From contig NZ_JAVDSB010000008.1 in the NCBI RefSeq assembly GCF_031455095.1, positions 62,001 to 126,000 on the forward strand: a stretch of DNA of 64,000 nucleotides, read 5' to 3'. Numbering within the stretch: the first letter of the stretch is position 1; every line of letters begins with the position of its first letter. A program made the translations under genes and the position numbers. The notes beneath the pieces were generated by a model. It was given only the letters and a program-made list of their open reading frames with translations, had not been told where the DNA came from and made no database searches. Below are positions 1 to 7,689 of the stretch, one piece after another. This stretch comes from Paenibacillus_E qinlingensis_A. GTDB lineage: Bacteria; Bacillota; Bacilli; Paenibacillales; NBRC-103111.

Positions 1-90
1 AACAAACTATATTCACTATGTACGTGCAGATGTACAAACGAACTCATCCGTGGGTCCCCCCTTCTTATTGAATTATTTCCAAGCATTTTA

Positions 91-120
91 TCATATTGGA
101 GCTAGCCAGTCCCATACAGT
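91..120 (+). promoter_or_regulatory. Sigma-E-type sporulation promoter for ytrHI
   Basis: A -35 element TCATATT (91-97) is followed after 15 bp by CATACAGT (113-120), which fits the sigma-E -10 consensus CATACANT. It lies about 50 bp upstream of ytrH, whose Bacillus ortholog belongs to the mother-cell sigma-E regulon. Bases 1-90 show no gene I can recognise. Confidence 0.65.
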
Positions 121-172
121 AGTAGAGAGAGAGTTTGTCCTCCCAACTCAGTAGAAAGGAAGCGATTGGCAC

Positions 173-505
173 ATGGCTGGCTTTTGGGCAAGTATTATCA
201 TGTATTTCTGTATTGCATTTGGGGTTGTATTCGGAGGAAGTATGCTAAGCGGCATCGCTGCCGTATTGACCTTGCAATCTCCAACTGAGAAAATGCTGAC
301 CATTTCAGAAAATATCAAGATCTGGGCTATGGTTGCTGCCGTTGGCGGTACCATAGATCCAATCCGTTATATTGAAAGTCATGTGGCCATCGGCCATCTC
401 AACCCGGCAATCAAACAAGTTGTCTATATCATCGTTGCTTTTACAGGGGCACAGTTCGGAACTGCGCTCATCCAAATGATCTGCAAGGGGGGCCATCAGA
501 CTTGA
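173..505 (+). CDS. ytrH: Sporulation membrane protein YtrH
   Basis: The 110-residue product is a small hydrophobic protein with helices near residues 6-32, 44-60 and 84-102. Its length and sequence fit YtrH, a mother-cell membrane protein needed for efficient sporulation in Bacillus. The ATG is preceded by AAAGGAAG. The gene overlaps ytrI by 4 bp, so the two are probably translationally coupled, and it sits behind a sigma-E-like promoter. In Bacillus the next gene after ytrI is nrnA (ytqI); here ytpI follows directly. The biochemical role of the family is unknown. Confidence 0.85.
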   Translation: MAGFWASIIMYFCIAFGVVFGGSMLSGIAAVLTLQSPTEKMLTISENIKIWAMVAAVGGTIDPIRYIESHVAIGHLNPAIKQVVYIIVAFTGAQFGTALIQMICKGGHQT

Positions 506-993
506 GAGTCCCTCCTTTTGCCCGATACCAACGACTGCTTGCGAGCTTCGGATTACTGTTGTCGGGAGCGATCATTGGGAGCGCGGTCTATATGAGTATT
601 CATCAACACACGTATAATGAGTTATATGTGCAGTTGCATAAGGTTTTACAGGAGAATGAAAATCTAACTTCCGATATCGCTAATTTAAAAAAGACTAAAA
701 ATAATCAAACACTTGTCAATGTAGTCAATGTGCATCTGCTTCCCAAAAATGACACCGACATCTTTAGTGATGACATTCAAAAAGAAATTGAAGGAGATAT
801 TAAAAGCGAACTTAAAGTCGTCATTGGCCAGAAGGCCTCGTTTGTTGGCGATGCCCAGCCACTCTATGAGCGTATGATTACGCAAAGAACGTATTTTCTT
901 CATGATAAAAAATATGTGGTCCAGGTCAAATCTATTGTGCTGATTCAGACAGAATTAACGATTTGGATCACTGCCGAGGAGAAAAAGACCTAA
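502..993 (+). CDS. ytrI: Sporulation membrane protein YtrI
   Basis: The 163-residue protein begins at TTG, overlapping the ytrH stop, with a purine-rich AAGGGGGG site inside the end of ytrH. One N-terminal membrane helix (about residues 12-32) is followed by a short coiled-coil-like segment (about 38-65, rich in N, L and K) and a soluble domain ending in beta-rich sequence. Position, length and topology match YtrI, the partner of YtrH in forespore development. The pair is likely co-transcribed from the sigma-E-like promoter. The molecular function is not known. Confidence 0.75.
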   Translation: MRVPPFARYQRLLASFGLLLSGAIIGSAVYMSIHQHTYNELYVQLHKVLQENENLTSDIANLKKTKNNQTLVNVVNVHLLPKNDTDIFSDDIQKEIEGDIKSELKVVIGQKASFVGDAQPLYERMITQRTYFLHDKKYVVQVKSIVLIQTELTIWITAEEKKT

Positions 994-1078
994 CAAGAAT
1001 TGGGGTCTCATCTTGCAATCCTGTCCTAAAATCGCTAAAGTTAATTGTAAATTCAACGATAAGGGACGGATTGTCGCC

Positions 1079-1372
1079 ATGCACGCTATACAATTGACGT
1101 TATTCATTCTTATTTGCCTCATGCTCGGACTTACCTTGTTCTATAGCATTCGCTCACGTCGCGAGCCAGATGCCGCCAAACGAGGCTTGTATACGGCTCG
1201 TATGAACATCTTCATGGGGCTTATGCTCGTGCTCATTGCGGTTACGCAGATCTTCTTCTTCAGCGAATCCAGCTTCCGCCGTATTTTTGGCACGGTACTC
1301 GTGTTGATCGGCGTTTTCAATGTTTTCGTTGGCATCCGTAATCATGGGCACTTCGATCGTTTGCTGCGCTAG
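1079..1372 (+). CDS. ytpI: YtpI-family membrane protein
   Basis: I place the start at the ATG at 1079 (97 residues) because the N-terminal half of the longer TTG-initiated frame has no hydrophobic character and this length fits YtpI. The protein has three predicted membrane helices (about residues 3-22, 42-62 and 67-85) separated by an Arg-rich loop. ytpI lies next to ytoI in Bacillus too, which supports the assignment. Its stop codon overlaps the ytoI stop in the shared palindrome CTAG (1369-1372), so the two genes converge with no spacer. Function is unknown. Confidence 0.75.
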   Translation: MHAIQLTLFILICLMLGLTLFYSIRSRREPDAAKRGLYTARMNIFMGLMLVLIAVTQIFFFSESSFRRIFGTVLVLIGVFNVFVGIRNHGHFDRLLR

Positions 1373-2697
1373 ATCACTTGAGCGGTTAGCATCGCCTTGG
1401 AAACCAGCGCACCTGCATGATAAATCTCTACATCTATCTTGCCAAATTTACGGCTCACCTCAATGATGGTGGGTCGTATTTCTATTTTGGAATCAATCTG
1501 AAGCGGCTTCAGAAAATAGGTCGACATGTTATCCATGACGAGATCCCCCTTCTTATGCTCCTGCACGATGCGGTATGCCGCCTGCGTCATAAGCGTTGTA
1601 AGAACACCTTCGGATACCGTCCCCAAATGATTCGTCATCTGCGGTGTAATAACCCCATGAAATTGCAGTTTGCCCTTCTCATCTCTAACCTCTTCCATCC
1701 CGGACCAGATCAAATCTTCAAAAGTTTCACCGTTCTGCGGCTGTTTCTGAATGGATTGCATCGCCTTCAAGATATCGCTGCGATTGAGCACGCCGACGAT
1801 TTTGCGATTCATATCCACAACGGGCAAAAGCTCAATACCTTCCCACACCATCATGTGGGCTGCCGAGGCGACTGAAGTCTGCGGAGAAACGGTCAGCGGA
1901 TTGCGTGTCATCAATTTGTCGACAGATTGCTGTGCGCTCGCACCGACCATATCTTTGGAAGTCACAACACCGATAATGCGATTCCACTCATCGACGACAG
2001 GAAAGCGGCTATAGCCCGTATCTTCGGACATGCGCTGCCAATCTTTCAATGTACTGTTCGCCTTCAAGGCGAAGAGCGCTGCACCAGAGGCGAGAATATC
2101 TTCTACGAGCATGATTTTCTTTTTGATCAAACGATCATAGATAGCTCGGTTAATCATGGAAGCGACGGTAAAGGTGTCATAGCTGCTTGAAATTATCGGC
2201 AACTCCAGCTCATCCGCCAGAACTTTGACCTCTGGGCTCGTGTTAAATCCACCTGTAATGAGAACGCCTGCGCCTTGCTCGAGGGCACACAAGTGAGCCT
2301 TATTCCGGTTACCTACAATGAGTAAGCTGCCTGCCTCAATGTAGCGCATCATCGCATCTTGCTCCATCGCGCCGATGACGAACTTGTGCAGCGTCTTATG
2401 CAGTCCCTTCGCCCCACCGAGCACCTGACCGTCCACCATATTCACAACCTCGGCAAAGGTTAGTTTGTCTATGTTCTGGCGCAGTTTCTTCTCCACACGC
2501 ACGGTTCCGATCCGCTCTTTGGTCGAAACGAGTCCTTGATTCTCGGCCTCTTTAATCGCGCGATAGGCTGTACCTTCGCTAACTTCCATATTTTTGGCAA
2601 TTTTACGCACAGAAATCCGACTGCCAAGCTTCAAGTCTTCAATATGCCGCAAAATCTGCTCATGCTTCGTTAATGTATCGACCGAATGTGCATCCAA
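1369..2697 (-). CDS. ytoI: YtoI: HTH, DRTGG, CBS-pair and hotdog domain protein
   Basis: The 442-residue protein starts at TTG, six bases after GAGGTG. Domains in order are an N-terminal GntR-like winged helix (about 10-65), a DRTGG domain (about 70-185), two CBS motifs (about 195-310, with the second repeat around KLMTRNPLTVS) and a C-terminal hotdog/thioesterase-like domain (about 330-440). This order is that of Bacillus YtoI (about 439 residues). CBS and DRTGG domains usually bind adenine nucleotides or cyclic di-nucleotides, so a ligand-sensing regulatory role is plausible but not shown. Two promoters on its strand lie upstream. Confidence 0.85.
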   Translation of the reverse strand: MDAHSVDTLTKHEQILRHIEDLKLGSRISVRKIAKNMEVSEGTAYRAIKEAENQGLVSTKERIGTVRVEKKLRQNIDKLTFAEVVNMVDGQVLGGAKGLHKTLHKFVIGAMEQDAMMRYIEAGSLLIVGNRNKAHLCALEQGAGVLITGGFNTSPEVKVLADELELPIISSSYDTFTVASMINRAIYDRLIKKKIMLVEDILASGAALFALKANSTLKDWQRMSEDTGYSRFPVVDEWNRIIGVVTSKDMVGASAQQSVDKLMTRNPLTVSPQTSVASAAHMMVWEGIELLPVVDMNRKIVGVLNRSDILKAMQSIQKQPQNGETFEDLIWSGMEEVRDEKGKLQFHGVITPQMTNHLGTVSEGVLTTLMTQAAYRIVQEHKKGDLVMDNMSTYFLKPLQIDSKIEIRPTIIEVSRKFGKIDVEIYHAGALVSKAMLTAQVI

Positions 2698-2741
2698 CTG
2701 TTACACCTCATTCACTAGATCCTGTATTAGTCTGTACTACT

Positions 2742-2770
2742 AGTATAATCGTTCTAACGGTTAAGAACAA
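2742..2770 (-). promoter_or_regulatory. Sigma-A promoter proximal to ytoI
   Basis: On the minus strand TTGTTC (2765-2770), a 17-bp spacer and TATACT (2742-2747) lie about 45 bp upstream of the ytoI start. Spacing is ideal and the -10 matches five of six consensus bases. Confidence 0.55.
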
Positions 2771-2801
2771 TGAGGGTTATGGAGAATGGGAGAATGCAAA
2801 A

Positions 2802-2825
2802 CATCCAACCCTATTGGATTGGATG
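2802..2825 (-). terminator. Hairpin between the 95-residue ORF and ytoI
   Basis: CATCCAA (2802-2808) pairs with TTGGATG (2819-2825), extended by CC/GG inside. On the minus strand it is followed by a short T-rich run (TTTTGC). It may terminate the upstream 95-residue gene. It also lies exactly where a transcript from the promoter at 2836-2863 would begin. Confidence 0.5.
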
Positions 2826-2835
2826 CTCTATTTTC

Positions 2836-2863
2836 ATTATAGCAAACATGTGTTCGATGTCAA
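2836..2863 (-). promoter_or_regulatory. Consensus sigma-A promoter, minus strand
   Basis: TTGACA (2858-2863), a 16-bp spacer and TATAAT (2836-2841) are both perfect hexamers. The promoter reads toward ytoI through the hairpin at 2802-2825, with the predicted start near 2829. It lies immediately after the 95-residue ORF ends. Confidence 0.65.
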
Positions 2864-2873
2864 AACTTTGTTG

Positions 2874-3161
2874 TTACTTGCGGAATTGTAAAAGCTTCCG
2901 TCTGCCCTGCACAAGCTGCTCCATTTGCCATTTCTTCATCCGATTGATACGCAGCTGTTGTTTGCGTTTTTCTTCATCAACACCAAGAATTTGATGTAAA
3001 TGCGCGGCAATGATAAGCAGGGCCATCACGAGCCAAATGACACTAAAGATCATCGGCAAGGAACCAACCTCGCGAAATTGTAATTTGGGAATGGAATAAA
3101 ATAACATACCGACGGCTAAGCCCATGTACACGACATTTTTGAAACCTTTCAAAGGAATCAC
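2874..3161 (-). CDS. Small two-helix membrane protein, unknown function
   Basis: The 95-residue product has two hydrophobic helices (about residues 7-23 and 36-54) followed by a strongly basic tail (about 62-95) rich in K, R and Q, which should face the cytosol by the positive-inside rule. I do not recognise the family. The start is GTG close behind AAAGGTGA; an in-frame TTG nine bases later is an alternative with better spacing. The gene stands alone between ytoI and the nitroreductase, on the same strand as both. Confidence 0.6.
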   Translation of the reverse strand: MIPLKGFKNVVYMGLAVGMLFYSIPKLQFREVGSLPMIFSVIWLVMALLIIAAHLHQILGVDEEKRKQQLRINRMKKWQMEQLVQGRRKLLQFRK

Positions 3162-3262
3162 TCACCTTTCGCTCAAAATAACCTCGAACCATTCTCTACC
3201 TATTGCCATTGTATGAGACAAGTTCTTGATATATGAGCGTATGGGTCGTATTGTGGTCAAGT

Positions 3263-3991
3263 TTATTCCACTTCGTAGCCCTGGCTGCTCAGAAAAGCTT
3301 TCATATGCTTCCTTGGTCGCTGCACTTTCGCAGCCATTTCCTTGGTCCACGTCGTATCGACTTTGCCGTCGGTACGCAAGTTCATGTAGCCGCGGATCGT
3401 CTCGTCGTACGACTCGACCGCGGCTGAGTTCGGCGTGTACCGATTCTCGTGGTACACAGCCTCCAGCGGGAGCCGCGGGCGTTGCAGCGGCTCTTGATCC
3501 GGCATGCCGATGCACATGCCGAAGATCGGGTACACGAGCTGGGGCAGGCCCAGCAGCTCGGATACTTCCGCGGGCTTATTGCGCAGCCCGCCGATATAGC
3601 AGACGCCGAGGCCGAGTGACTCGGCGGCGATCGCTGCATTTTGCGCAGCTAATGCAGCGTCGACCGTGGCAATGATGAGATTCTCAGCATTGCCGGTGAC
3701 TGGCGTGTCCACGTGTCTCTGGACCGCCCCCGCGAAGCGGTGAAGGTCTGCGCACCACACGAGGAAGAGCGGGCACTCGCTGACGTAAGCTTGATTGCCG
3801 GCTAGCTCCGCTAGCTGGCTTTTCATATGCTCATCGGACACGTGAATGATGCTGTACGCCTGCATATTACTTGACGTGGAGGCAGCCTGGGCAGCGCGGA
3901 TAATGGCCTCTCGCTGCTCACTGCTAACGGGCTCTTGGGTAAATTTTCGAATGGAACGATGATTTTGTAGAAGTTCAATGATTGCATTCAT
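3263..3991 (-). CDS. NfsA/NfrA-family NADPH nitroreductase
   Basis: The 242-residue protein begins with the flavin-binding signature HRSIRKFTQEPVS (about 11-23) and contains AAQAASTSSNMQAYS (about 33-47) and SLGLGVCYIGGLRN (about 124-137). These are typical of the FMN-dependent, oxygen-insensitive nitroreductase/NAD(P)H:FMN oxidoreductase family NfsA/NfrA. The C-terminal GYMNLRTDGKVDTTWT segment is also typical of this group. The ATG follows AAAGGAGAGA. Reduction of nitroaromatics or free flavin is expected; the physiological substrate cannot be read. The middle of the gene (about 3380-3760) is much richer in GC than its surroundings. Confidence 0.85.
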   Translation of the reverse strand: MNAIIELLQNHRSIRKFTQEPVSSEQREAIIRAAQAASTSSNMQAYSIIHVSDEHMKSQLAELAGNQAYVSECPLFLVWCADLHRFAGAVQRHVDTPVTGNAENLIIATVDAALAAQNAAIAAESLGLGVCYIGGLRNKPAEVSELLGLPQLVYPIFGMCIGMPDQEPLQRPRLPLEAVYHENRYTPNSAAVESYDETIRGYMNLRTDGKVDTTWTKEMAAKVQRPRKHMKAFLSSQGYEVE

Positions 3992-4079
3992 GAATGGAAT
4001 TCTCTCCTTTATCTCTTTTCTCCCAGTATCCTTGAAAATTGAGCAATTTTCAAATTTTGCTAGGGCGGGAGTGCTTTGG

Positions 4080-4223
4080 GAATGTAACTAGTTTGCTCGC
4101 TGTAACGGATGTGCAGGATGTCACTAGTCTGCTGGCTGTAGCGGATGTGTGGAATGTGACTAGTTTGGTGAATTGTAGGGATGTGAGGAATGTGAGTGAC
4201 CTGTTTGCTGGCTATAGCGGATG
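4080..4223. repeat. Four tandem copies of a 36-bp repeat
   Basis: Units start at 4080, 4116, 4152 and 4188. The first three are exactly 36 bp; the fourth carries a 4-bp insertion. The shared core is GRATGTNACTAGTYTGCT followed by GCTGTARCGGATGTG. There are no spacers. Read in frame, the repeat would give a 12-residue peptide unit, but no convincing start or ribosome-binding site makes it a gene. Similarly worded repeats occur in Paenibacillus intergenic regions as far as I know. Confidence 0.7.
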
Positions 4224-4289
4224 TTTAGTAATGCAACTACTGTGATTCTGTAACCTGACCCCTTAACTTTAGAAGGTAAGGGGATCAAA

Positions 4290-4470
4290 AAGATGCAAAA
4301 GTGCAGCTTTTTTCCACATTTCGGCTCAAAACTAGCAAATAGATGCGAATATGCATCTTTTTTCCACATATTTATGGTTTTCATGAGAAATCTACTTAAA
4401 AAACTGCATATTCGCATGCATTTTCCATTTACGCGAAAAAGCTCCCGCAAAAGATGCATATTCGCAGTTT
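4290..4470. repeat. Degenerate direct and inverted repeats around AGATGCATATTCGCA
   Basis: Variants of AGATGCGAATATGCATCT and TTTTTTCCACAT recur at 4291, 4341, 4405 and 4452, partly as inverted copies. Together with the 36-bp repeats they fill most of the 628-bp gap between the nitroreductase and acyltransferase genes. No coding potential is visible. Confidence 0.5.
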
Positions 4471-4487
4471 TGTGGGAGCTTTTTTTG
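4436..4487. terminator. Bidirectional rho-independent terminator
   Basis: AAAAAGCTCCCGCAAAA (4436-4452) pairs with TTTTGTGGGAGCTTTTTT (4469-4486) with one G-U pair, and both flanks are A/T runs. It should end transcripts of the acyltransferase gene, which stops at 4621 on the minus strand. Confidence 0.7.
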
Positions 4488-4620
4488 TGGTTGTGTAAGC
4501 ACTTTTCGCGAGCAAAAAAAATTTACGGGAGCTACGTTTATAAGAATCGAGGACTTGCGGTTGTATCTGTTCCTGCATCTGCATCTGCATTTACCTTCAC
4601 CTAGCCAACGAAGTCCGCTC

Positions 4621-5676
4621 TCACTTGAAAAGCAGCTTTCTTCCCTTCCGATATAACAAAGTCAATATCCACGGTATGGCCACAATCAAAACAAACACGA
4701 TGGCATTATAAGCATTAAATAGTAGAATCGAGCCCGGCATATGCACCTTATATTTCCACAAGGAGAGCAAAGCAGGATGCATCAAGTATACGCCGAAGGA
4801 AACCGACCCCAGCGAGACGAAAAATTGCGCAACACGCTTCCATCTTACTAGAAGCTCCTTCGCCATCCAGATCATGCTCACGCCTATGCCCAGATTGTAG
4901 ATTAGCCACGCGATCTCATACCACGTATTTTCAAAGGAATAGCCCCGCGATGCTAATAGATAAAGCCCTGTGTATACCAATCCGCTTACGATGGAAGCTG
5001 GAATGACCCACCCTTTGTTGCGGTCGAGCCACGCACGGAAATTGCTATAGTTCATCCCTATGGCACCGCCAACGAGGAAGTAGCCAAAATAGGTAATGCA
5101 CAACTCCGGTTTATGGCTAATAGGACCGACCCAGTGACTGTAAATGTAGACACCTGCTTGAATCGCTAACCCCCAGAATGCGAGCGTTTTACGAAACCAT
5201 GCGGCATTTCTTACTGCCCACACGAGCAGTGGAAACAACAAGTAGAACTGCACGATAATGATCATAAAATACAAATGATAGCCAGAATCTGCCCATTTTA
5301 ACTGCTCGAGAAAGACCTTCAGATCTATTTTAAAGGGATGCCCTGGCGTCCACAGCCACGGATTATATATATAGTAGAAAAACGACCAAACAATATAAGG
5401 AACAAGCACTTGCCTAACACGTTTCCAATAGAAAATGCCTGCTTGCTTAGCGCTCCAATTATCTGCATAAATATAGAACAACACAATGCCGCTCAAAAAG
5501 ATAAAGACAGGAACTGCGAAATAACTTATTTTGTTTAAAAATAAAACAAGCAACTGCGTGCTGCTGCCTTTCAAAGCTGGATCCACGGTCCAATCCGCCG
5601 TTACATGAATCAGAACAACAGCAAGGATCGAAATTGCTCTAACAATATCAAGCTCTGTGATTTTTGCTTTTGCCAT
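4621..5676 (-). CDS. Acyltransferase family 3 (OafA/WecH-like) membrane protein
   Basis: The 351-residue polytopic protein has about ten hydrophobic helices. The N-terminus carries DIVRAISILAVVLIHVT (about 10-26), in which the conserved R and H are typical of acyltransferase-3 proteins. These move acyl groups, usually acetyl, onto surface glycans or other extracytoplasmic acceptors. The end reads WILTLLYRKGRKLLF. The gene is monocistronic, with a terminator 135 bp downstream, so the acceptor cannot be inferred from neighbours. Confidence 0.85.
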   Translation of the reverse strand: MAKAKITELDIVRAISILAVVLIHVTADWTVDPALKGSSTQLLVLFLNKISYFAVPVFIFLSGIVLFYIYADNWSAKQAGIFYWKRVRQVLVPYIVWSFFYYIYNPWLWTPGHPFKIDLKVFLEQLKWADSGYHLYFMIIIVQFYLLFPLLVWAVRNAAWFRKTLAFWGLAIQAGVYIYSHWVGPISHKPELCITYFGYFLVGGAIGMNYSNFRAWLDRNKGWVIPASIVSGLVYTGLYLLASRGYSFENTWYEIAWLIYNLGIGVSMIWMAKELLVRWKRVAQFFVSLGSVSFGVYLMHPALLSLWKYKVHMPGSILLFNAYNAIVFVLIVAIPWILTLLYRKGRKLLFK

Positions 5677-5767
5677 ATGGGTTTATTATCCTCATTTCCT
5701 TATAAATACCCTTTAACTATAGACATTTTCGACATGTTTCGCAACAAGGGAATATGTAAAAGAGCCC

Positions 5768-5782
5768 CAATCCAAGGGATTG
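5768..5782 (-). terminator. Weak terminator-like hairpin after the ferric-reductase-like gene
   Basis: CAATCC and GGATTG flank a 3-base loop. On the minus strand a GC-rich stretch and TTTT follow. The stem is short, so this is tentative. Confidence 0.3.
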
Positions 5783-5792
5783 AAACTCTGCG

Positions 5793-6371
5793 TCACAAAT
5801 GTTTGGTTGGACCTAACTTAACTTGACGTTTTCGTATGGATTGTTGCATCCGCAATACGGTTAAACCAAGAAGGATGATGGCTGTTACCACGTACATCAG
5901 GATTGCCCAACCTTGCTTACTATCTGTTCCTAAAAAGAATCCATGGAGTAACAACAATGCAAAGATCGGATAGGACAACATATGCAGAGCCAGCCACAGC
6001 TTTCTTTTTAACTTATGCCGAATATCCGTTGTCAATAGAACAAGAAGTAAGCCATACATCGCGATTGTACCTAGGCCATTCCATAACGGGCTATTTGCCG
6101 CATGAAAAGGGATTAGGAGTTCAGCCCAGTCGAAAGGCATGAAAGTATCTATAATGAGAAGAACCGTGTGAAGAAGTGCGAAGCCCATTCCTGTTATATT
6201 GGCATAAGTGTGCCATCGAAGAAGTAGGCCCTTACGGTGCCCTTTAATAGTAGGAAAGCTATAGCTAATCCCCATTACCATGCCAATGAACAAGGTGAGA
6301 TAGGATAGGATACCGAATGATCGAATGAGCATCCAAGTAGGTAATTCAACCAACATATGAATCATAGGCAT
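5793..6371 (-). CDS. Ferric-reductase-like heme membrane protein
   Basis: From the ATG at 6371 (AAGGAG four bases upstream) the protein has 192 residues and about six hydrophobic helices. Histidines at the ends of helices (RWHTYANITG, LALLHTVLL-type and LALHMLSYP, LLLHGFFLG) fit the bis-heme core of ferric-reductase-like transmembrane domains (YedZ/MsrQ/FRE group). No FAD/NADPH domain follows, so it would act as an electron conduit with a partner. It overlaps apbE by 10 bp; because ApbE attaches FMN to electron-transfer proteins, a membrane redox role is reasonable. An ATG six bases further in is an alternative start. Confidence 0.7.
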   Translation of the reverse strand: MPMIHMLVELPTWMLIRSFGILSYLTLFIGMVMGISYSFPTIKGHRKGLLLRWHTYANITGMGFALLHTVLLIIDTFMPFDWAELLIPFHAANSPLWNGLGTIAMYGLLLVLLTTDIRHKLKRKLWLALHMLSYPIFALLLLHGFFLGTDSKQGWAILMYVVTAIILLGLTVLRMQQSIRKRQVKLGPTKHL

Positions 6372-7339
6372 CTTACTCCTTTCAGACCTGTCCAGAATAA
6401 TTCCATGCTGCCGAAACGCGGCTTCACATGCCACATATCACCGGCTGAGGTGAACATTAGAGCTTCCATTCCCTGGGCCTTGCTCTGAAAGAGGGGGACA
6501 CCATCCTCAATACCTTGCATACACAGCACTTTGGCCCATACTTCACATGCAATCAAATCTTGACCAGCGACGGTGCACTGCACCACATCGGATAGACTGG
6601 GCTGCATCGTACGTGTGTCAATGAGGTGATGCCTCTCTCCTTCACTCGTTTGCCAACGTCTATGCCATTTACTCGAGGTAGCTACAGCACCCGTTACAAG
6701 CTCAACCGAAGCTTCTTGAGACGTATCCGATACATCCGATGCATAGGGATTTGCAATACCAATACACCAGGGCTCCTTCTCCGATGATCCTCCCCACACG
6801 GCCACATCGCCGCCTGCATTGATGAAGCCTCTATTCACTTGCCAATCCATCTGTAGGTGATTCGCTGTGTGTTGTGCGGTCCAGCTCTTCACGATCCCGC
6901 CAAAATCCAACCGATGTCCCTCCGGGATGCGAACTGATTTCATTCTAGCATCTACTAGCAGTGACCTGCCTAATTGGCCGAGGGGCTGCTGCTGCTGTTC
7001 AATCTCTACACGACTATCTTGTATGTTCTCAAAAGAATGTCTATATCCGGCCTGCGCTATCGCTTGTCCAACACCGATATCAAAAGCGCCATTCGTGTGT
7101 TCCTGATAGTACTTCGCTAACTCAAGTACCTCGAGCATACTGTCAGAAACGAAACTTAGCTGCCCGCTTCTCGCATTGAGATACGAACATTCACTTGTAG
7201 AAAGAAAACGGCTAAACCGTTGTTCTGCCTGCACGAAACGATTCAATACGGGGATTTCAAGCTCAGCCAAAGGCACATCGGATTCCAGAAGGAGCTGCAC
7301 CTGTGCATTCATGGATCGAAATGTGAGTTCGTGAAACAT
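6362..7339 (-). CDS. apbE: FAD:protein FMN transferase ApbE
   Basis: The 325-residue protein matches ApbE, which transfers FMN from FAD onto Thr/Ser of target flavoproteins. Visible landmarks are FSRFLSTSECSYLNAR (about 40-55), FDIGVGQAIAQAGY (about 100-113), LDFGGIVKSWTAQ (about 145-157), GFINAGGDVAVWGG (about 170-183) and the metal-binding region HHLIDTRTMQP (about 238-248). No lipobox or signal peptide is seen, so it may be cytosolic or use another export route. The ATG follows GGAAGGGAG. It lies between a 105-residue membrane ORF and the ferric-reductase-like gene. No DxxSGA(T/S)-type acceptor motif is evident in either neighbour. Confidence 0.85.
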   Translation of the reverse strand: MFHELTFRSMNAQVQLLLESDVPLAELEIPVLNRFVQAEQRFSRFLSTSECSYLNARSGQLSFVSDSMLEVLELAKYYQEHTNGAFDIGVGQAIAQAGYRHSFENIQDSRVEIEQQQQPLGQLGRSLLVDARMKSVRIPEGHRLDFGGIVKSWTAQHTANHLQMDWQVNRGFINAGGDVAVWGGSSEKEPWCIGIANPYASDVSDTSQEASVELVTGAVATSSKWHRRWQTSEGERHHLIDTRTMQPSLSDVVQCTVAGQDLIACEVWAKVLCMQGIEDGVPLFQSKAQGMEALMFTSAGDMWHVKPRFGSMELFWTGLKGVRCL

Positions 7340-7371
7340 ACGATATCAACTCCCTTCCTAGCTCCAAAAGA

Positions 7372-7689
7372 CTAGGATGCACGGCTTTTAGTATGGGGCT
7401 TTATTTGTGAAAGGGATTGCGAGAACGAATCATCCGTCTCATTCAGTTGGTCGCGGCTTCGTCCCGTGCGCTCCATTTTCGCAGGTGCATTTTTATCGAG
7501 AGGTTCTGATGATGAGCTATCTTGCCTTGGTTGTATTGTAACGGGGACGATAGGCAGCTTGGCATTCGCCGCTTCGCGAACAGCTGCTAGGAACTCTGGG
7601 CTCTCTTTGACTTCTTGAAACAAATAAACCACAATCATCGCGATAACGATTGCAATCTGCCACTTCGTCCATCTCGAGGATACTTTCAT
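7372..7689 (-). CDS. Single-pass membrane protein with acidic/Ser-rich tail, unknown
   Basis: The 105-residue product has a basic start, one membrane helix (about residues 9-24) and a hydrophilic, low-complexity C-terminal region rich in S, D, K and P. I recognise no domain and no FMN-attachment motif. It sits 32 bp upstream of apbE on the same strand, so co-transcription is likely. It might be an accessory anchor for the same redox system, but that is inference from position only. Confidence 0.55.
   Translation of the reverse strand: MKVSSRWTKWQIAIVIAMIVVYLFQEVKESPEFLAAVREAANAKLPIVPVTIQPRQDSSSSEPLDKNAPAKMERTGRSRDQLNETDDSFSQSLSQIKPHTKSRAS

Noticed and set aside
4080..4223. CRISPR-like repeat array
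   Set aside because: The units are directly adjacent with no spacers, vary in sequence, and no cas genes are in the window.
4039..4245. 68-codon plus-strand frame over the 36-bp repeats
   Set aside because: No ribosome-binding site at a proper distance, frame continuity is explained by the 36-bp repeat length, and the fourth unit carries a 4-bp insertion that breaks periodicity.
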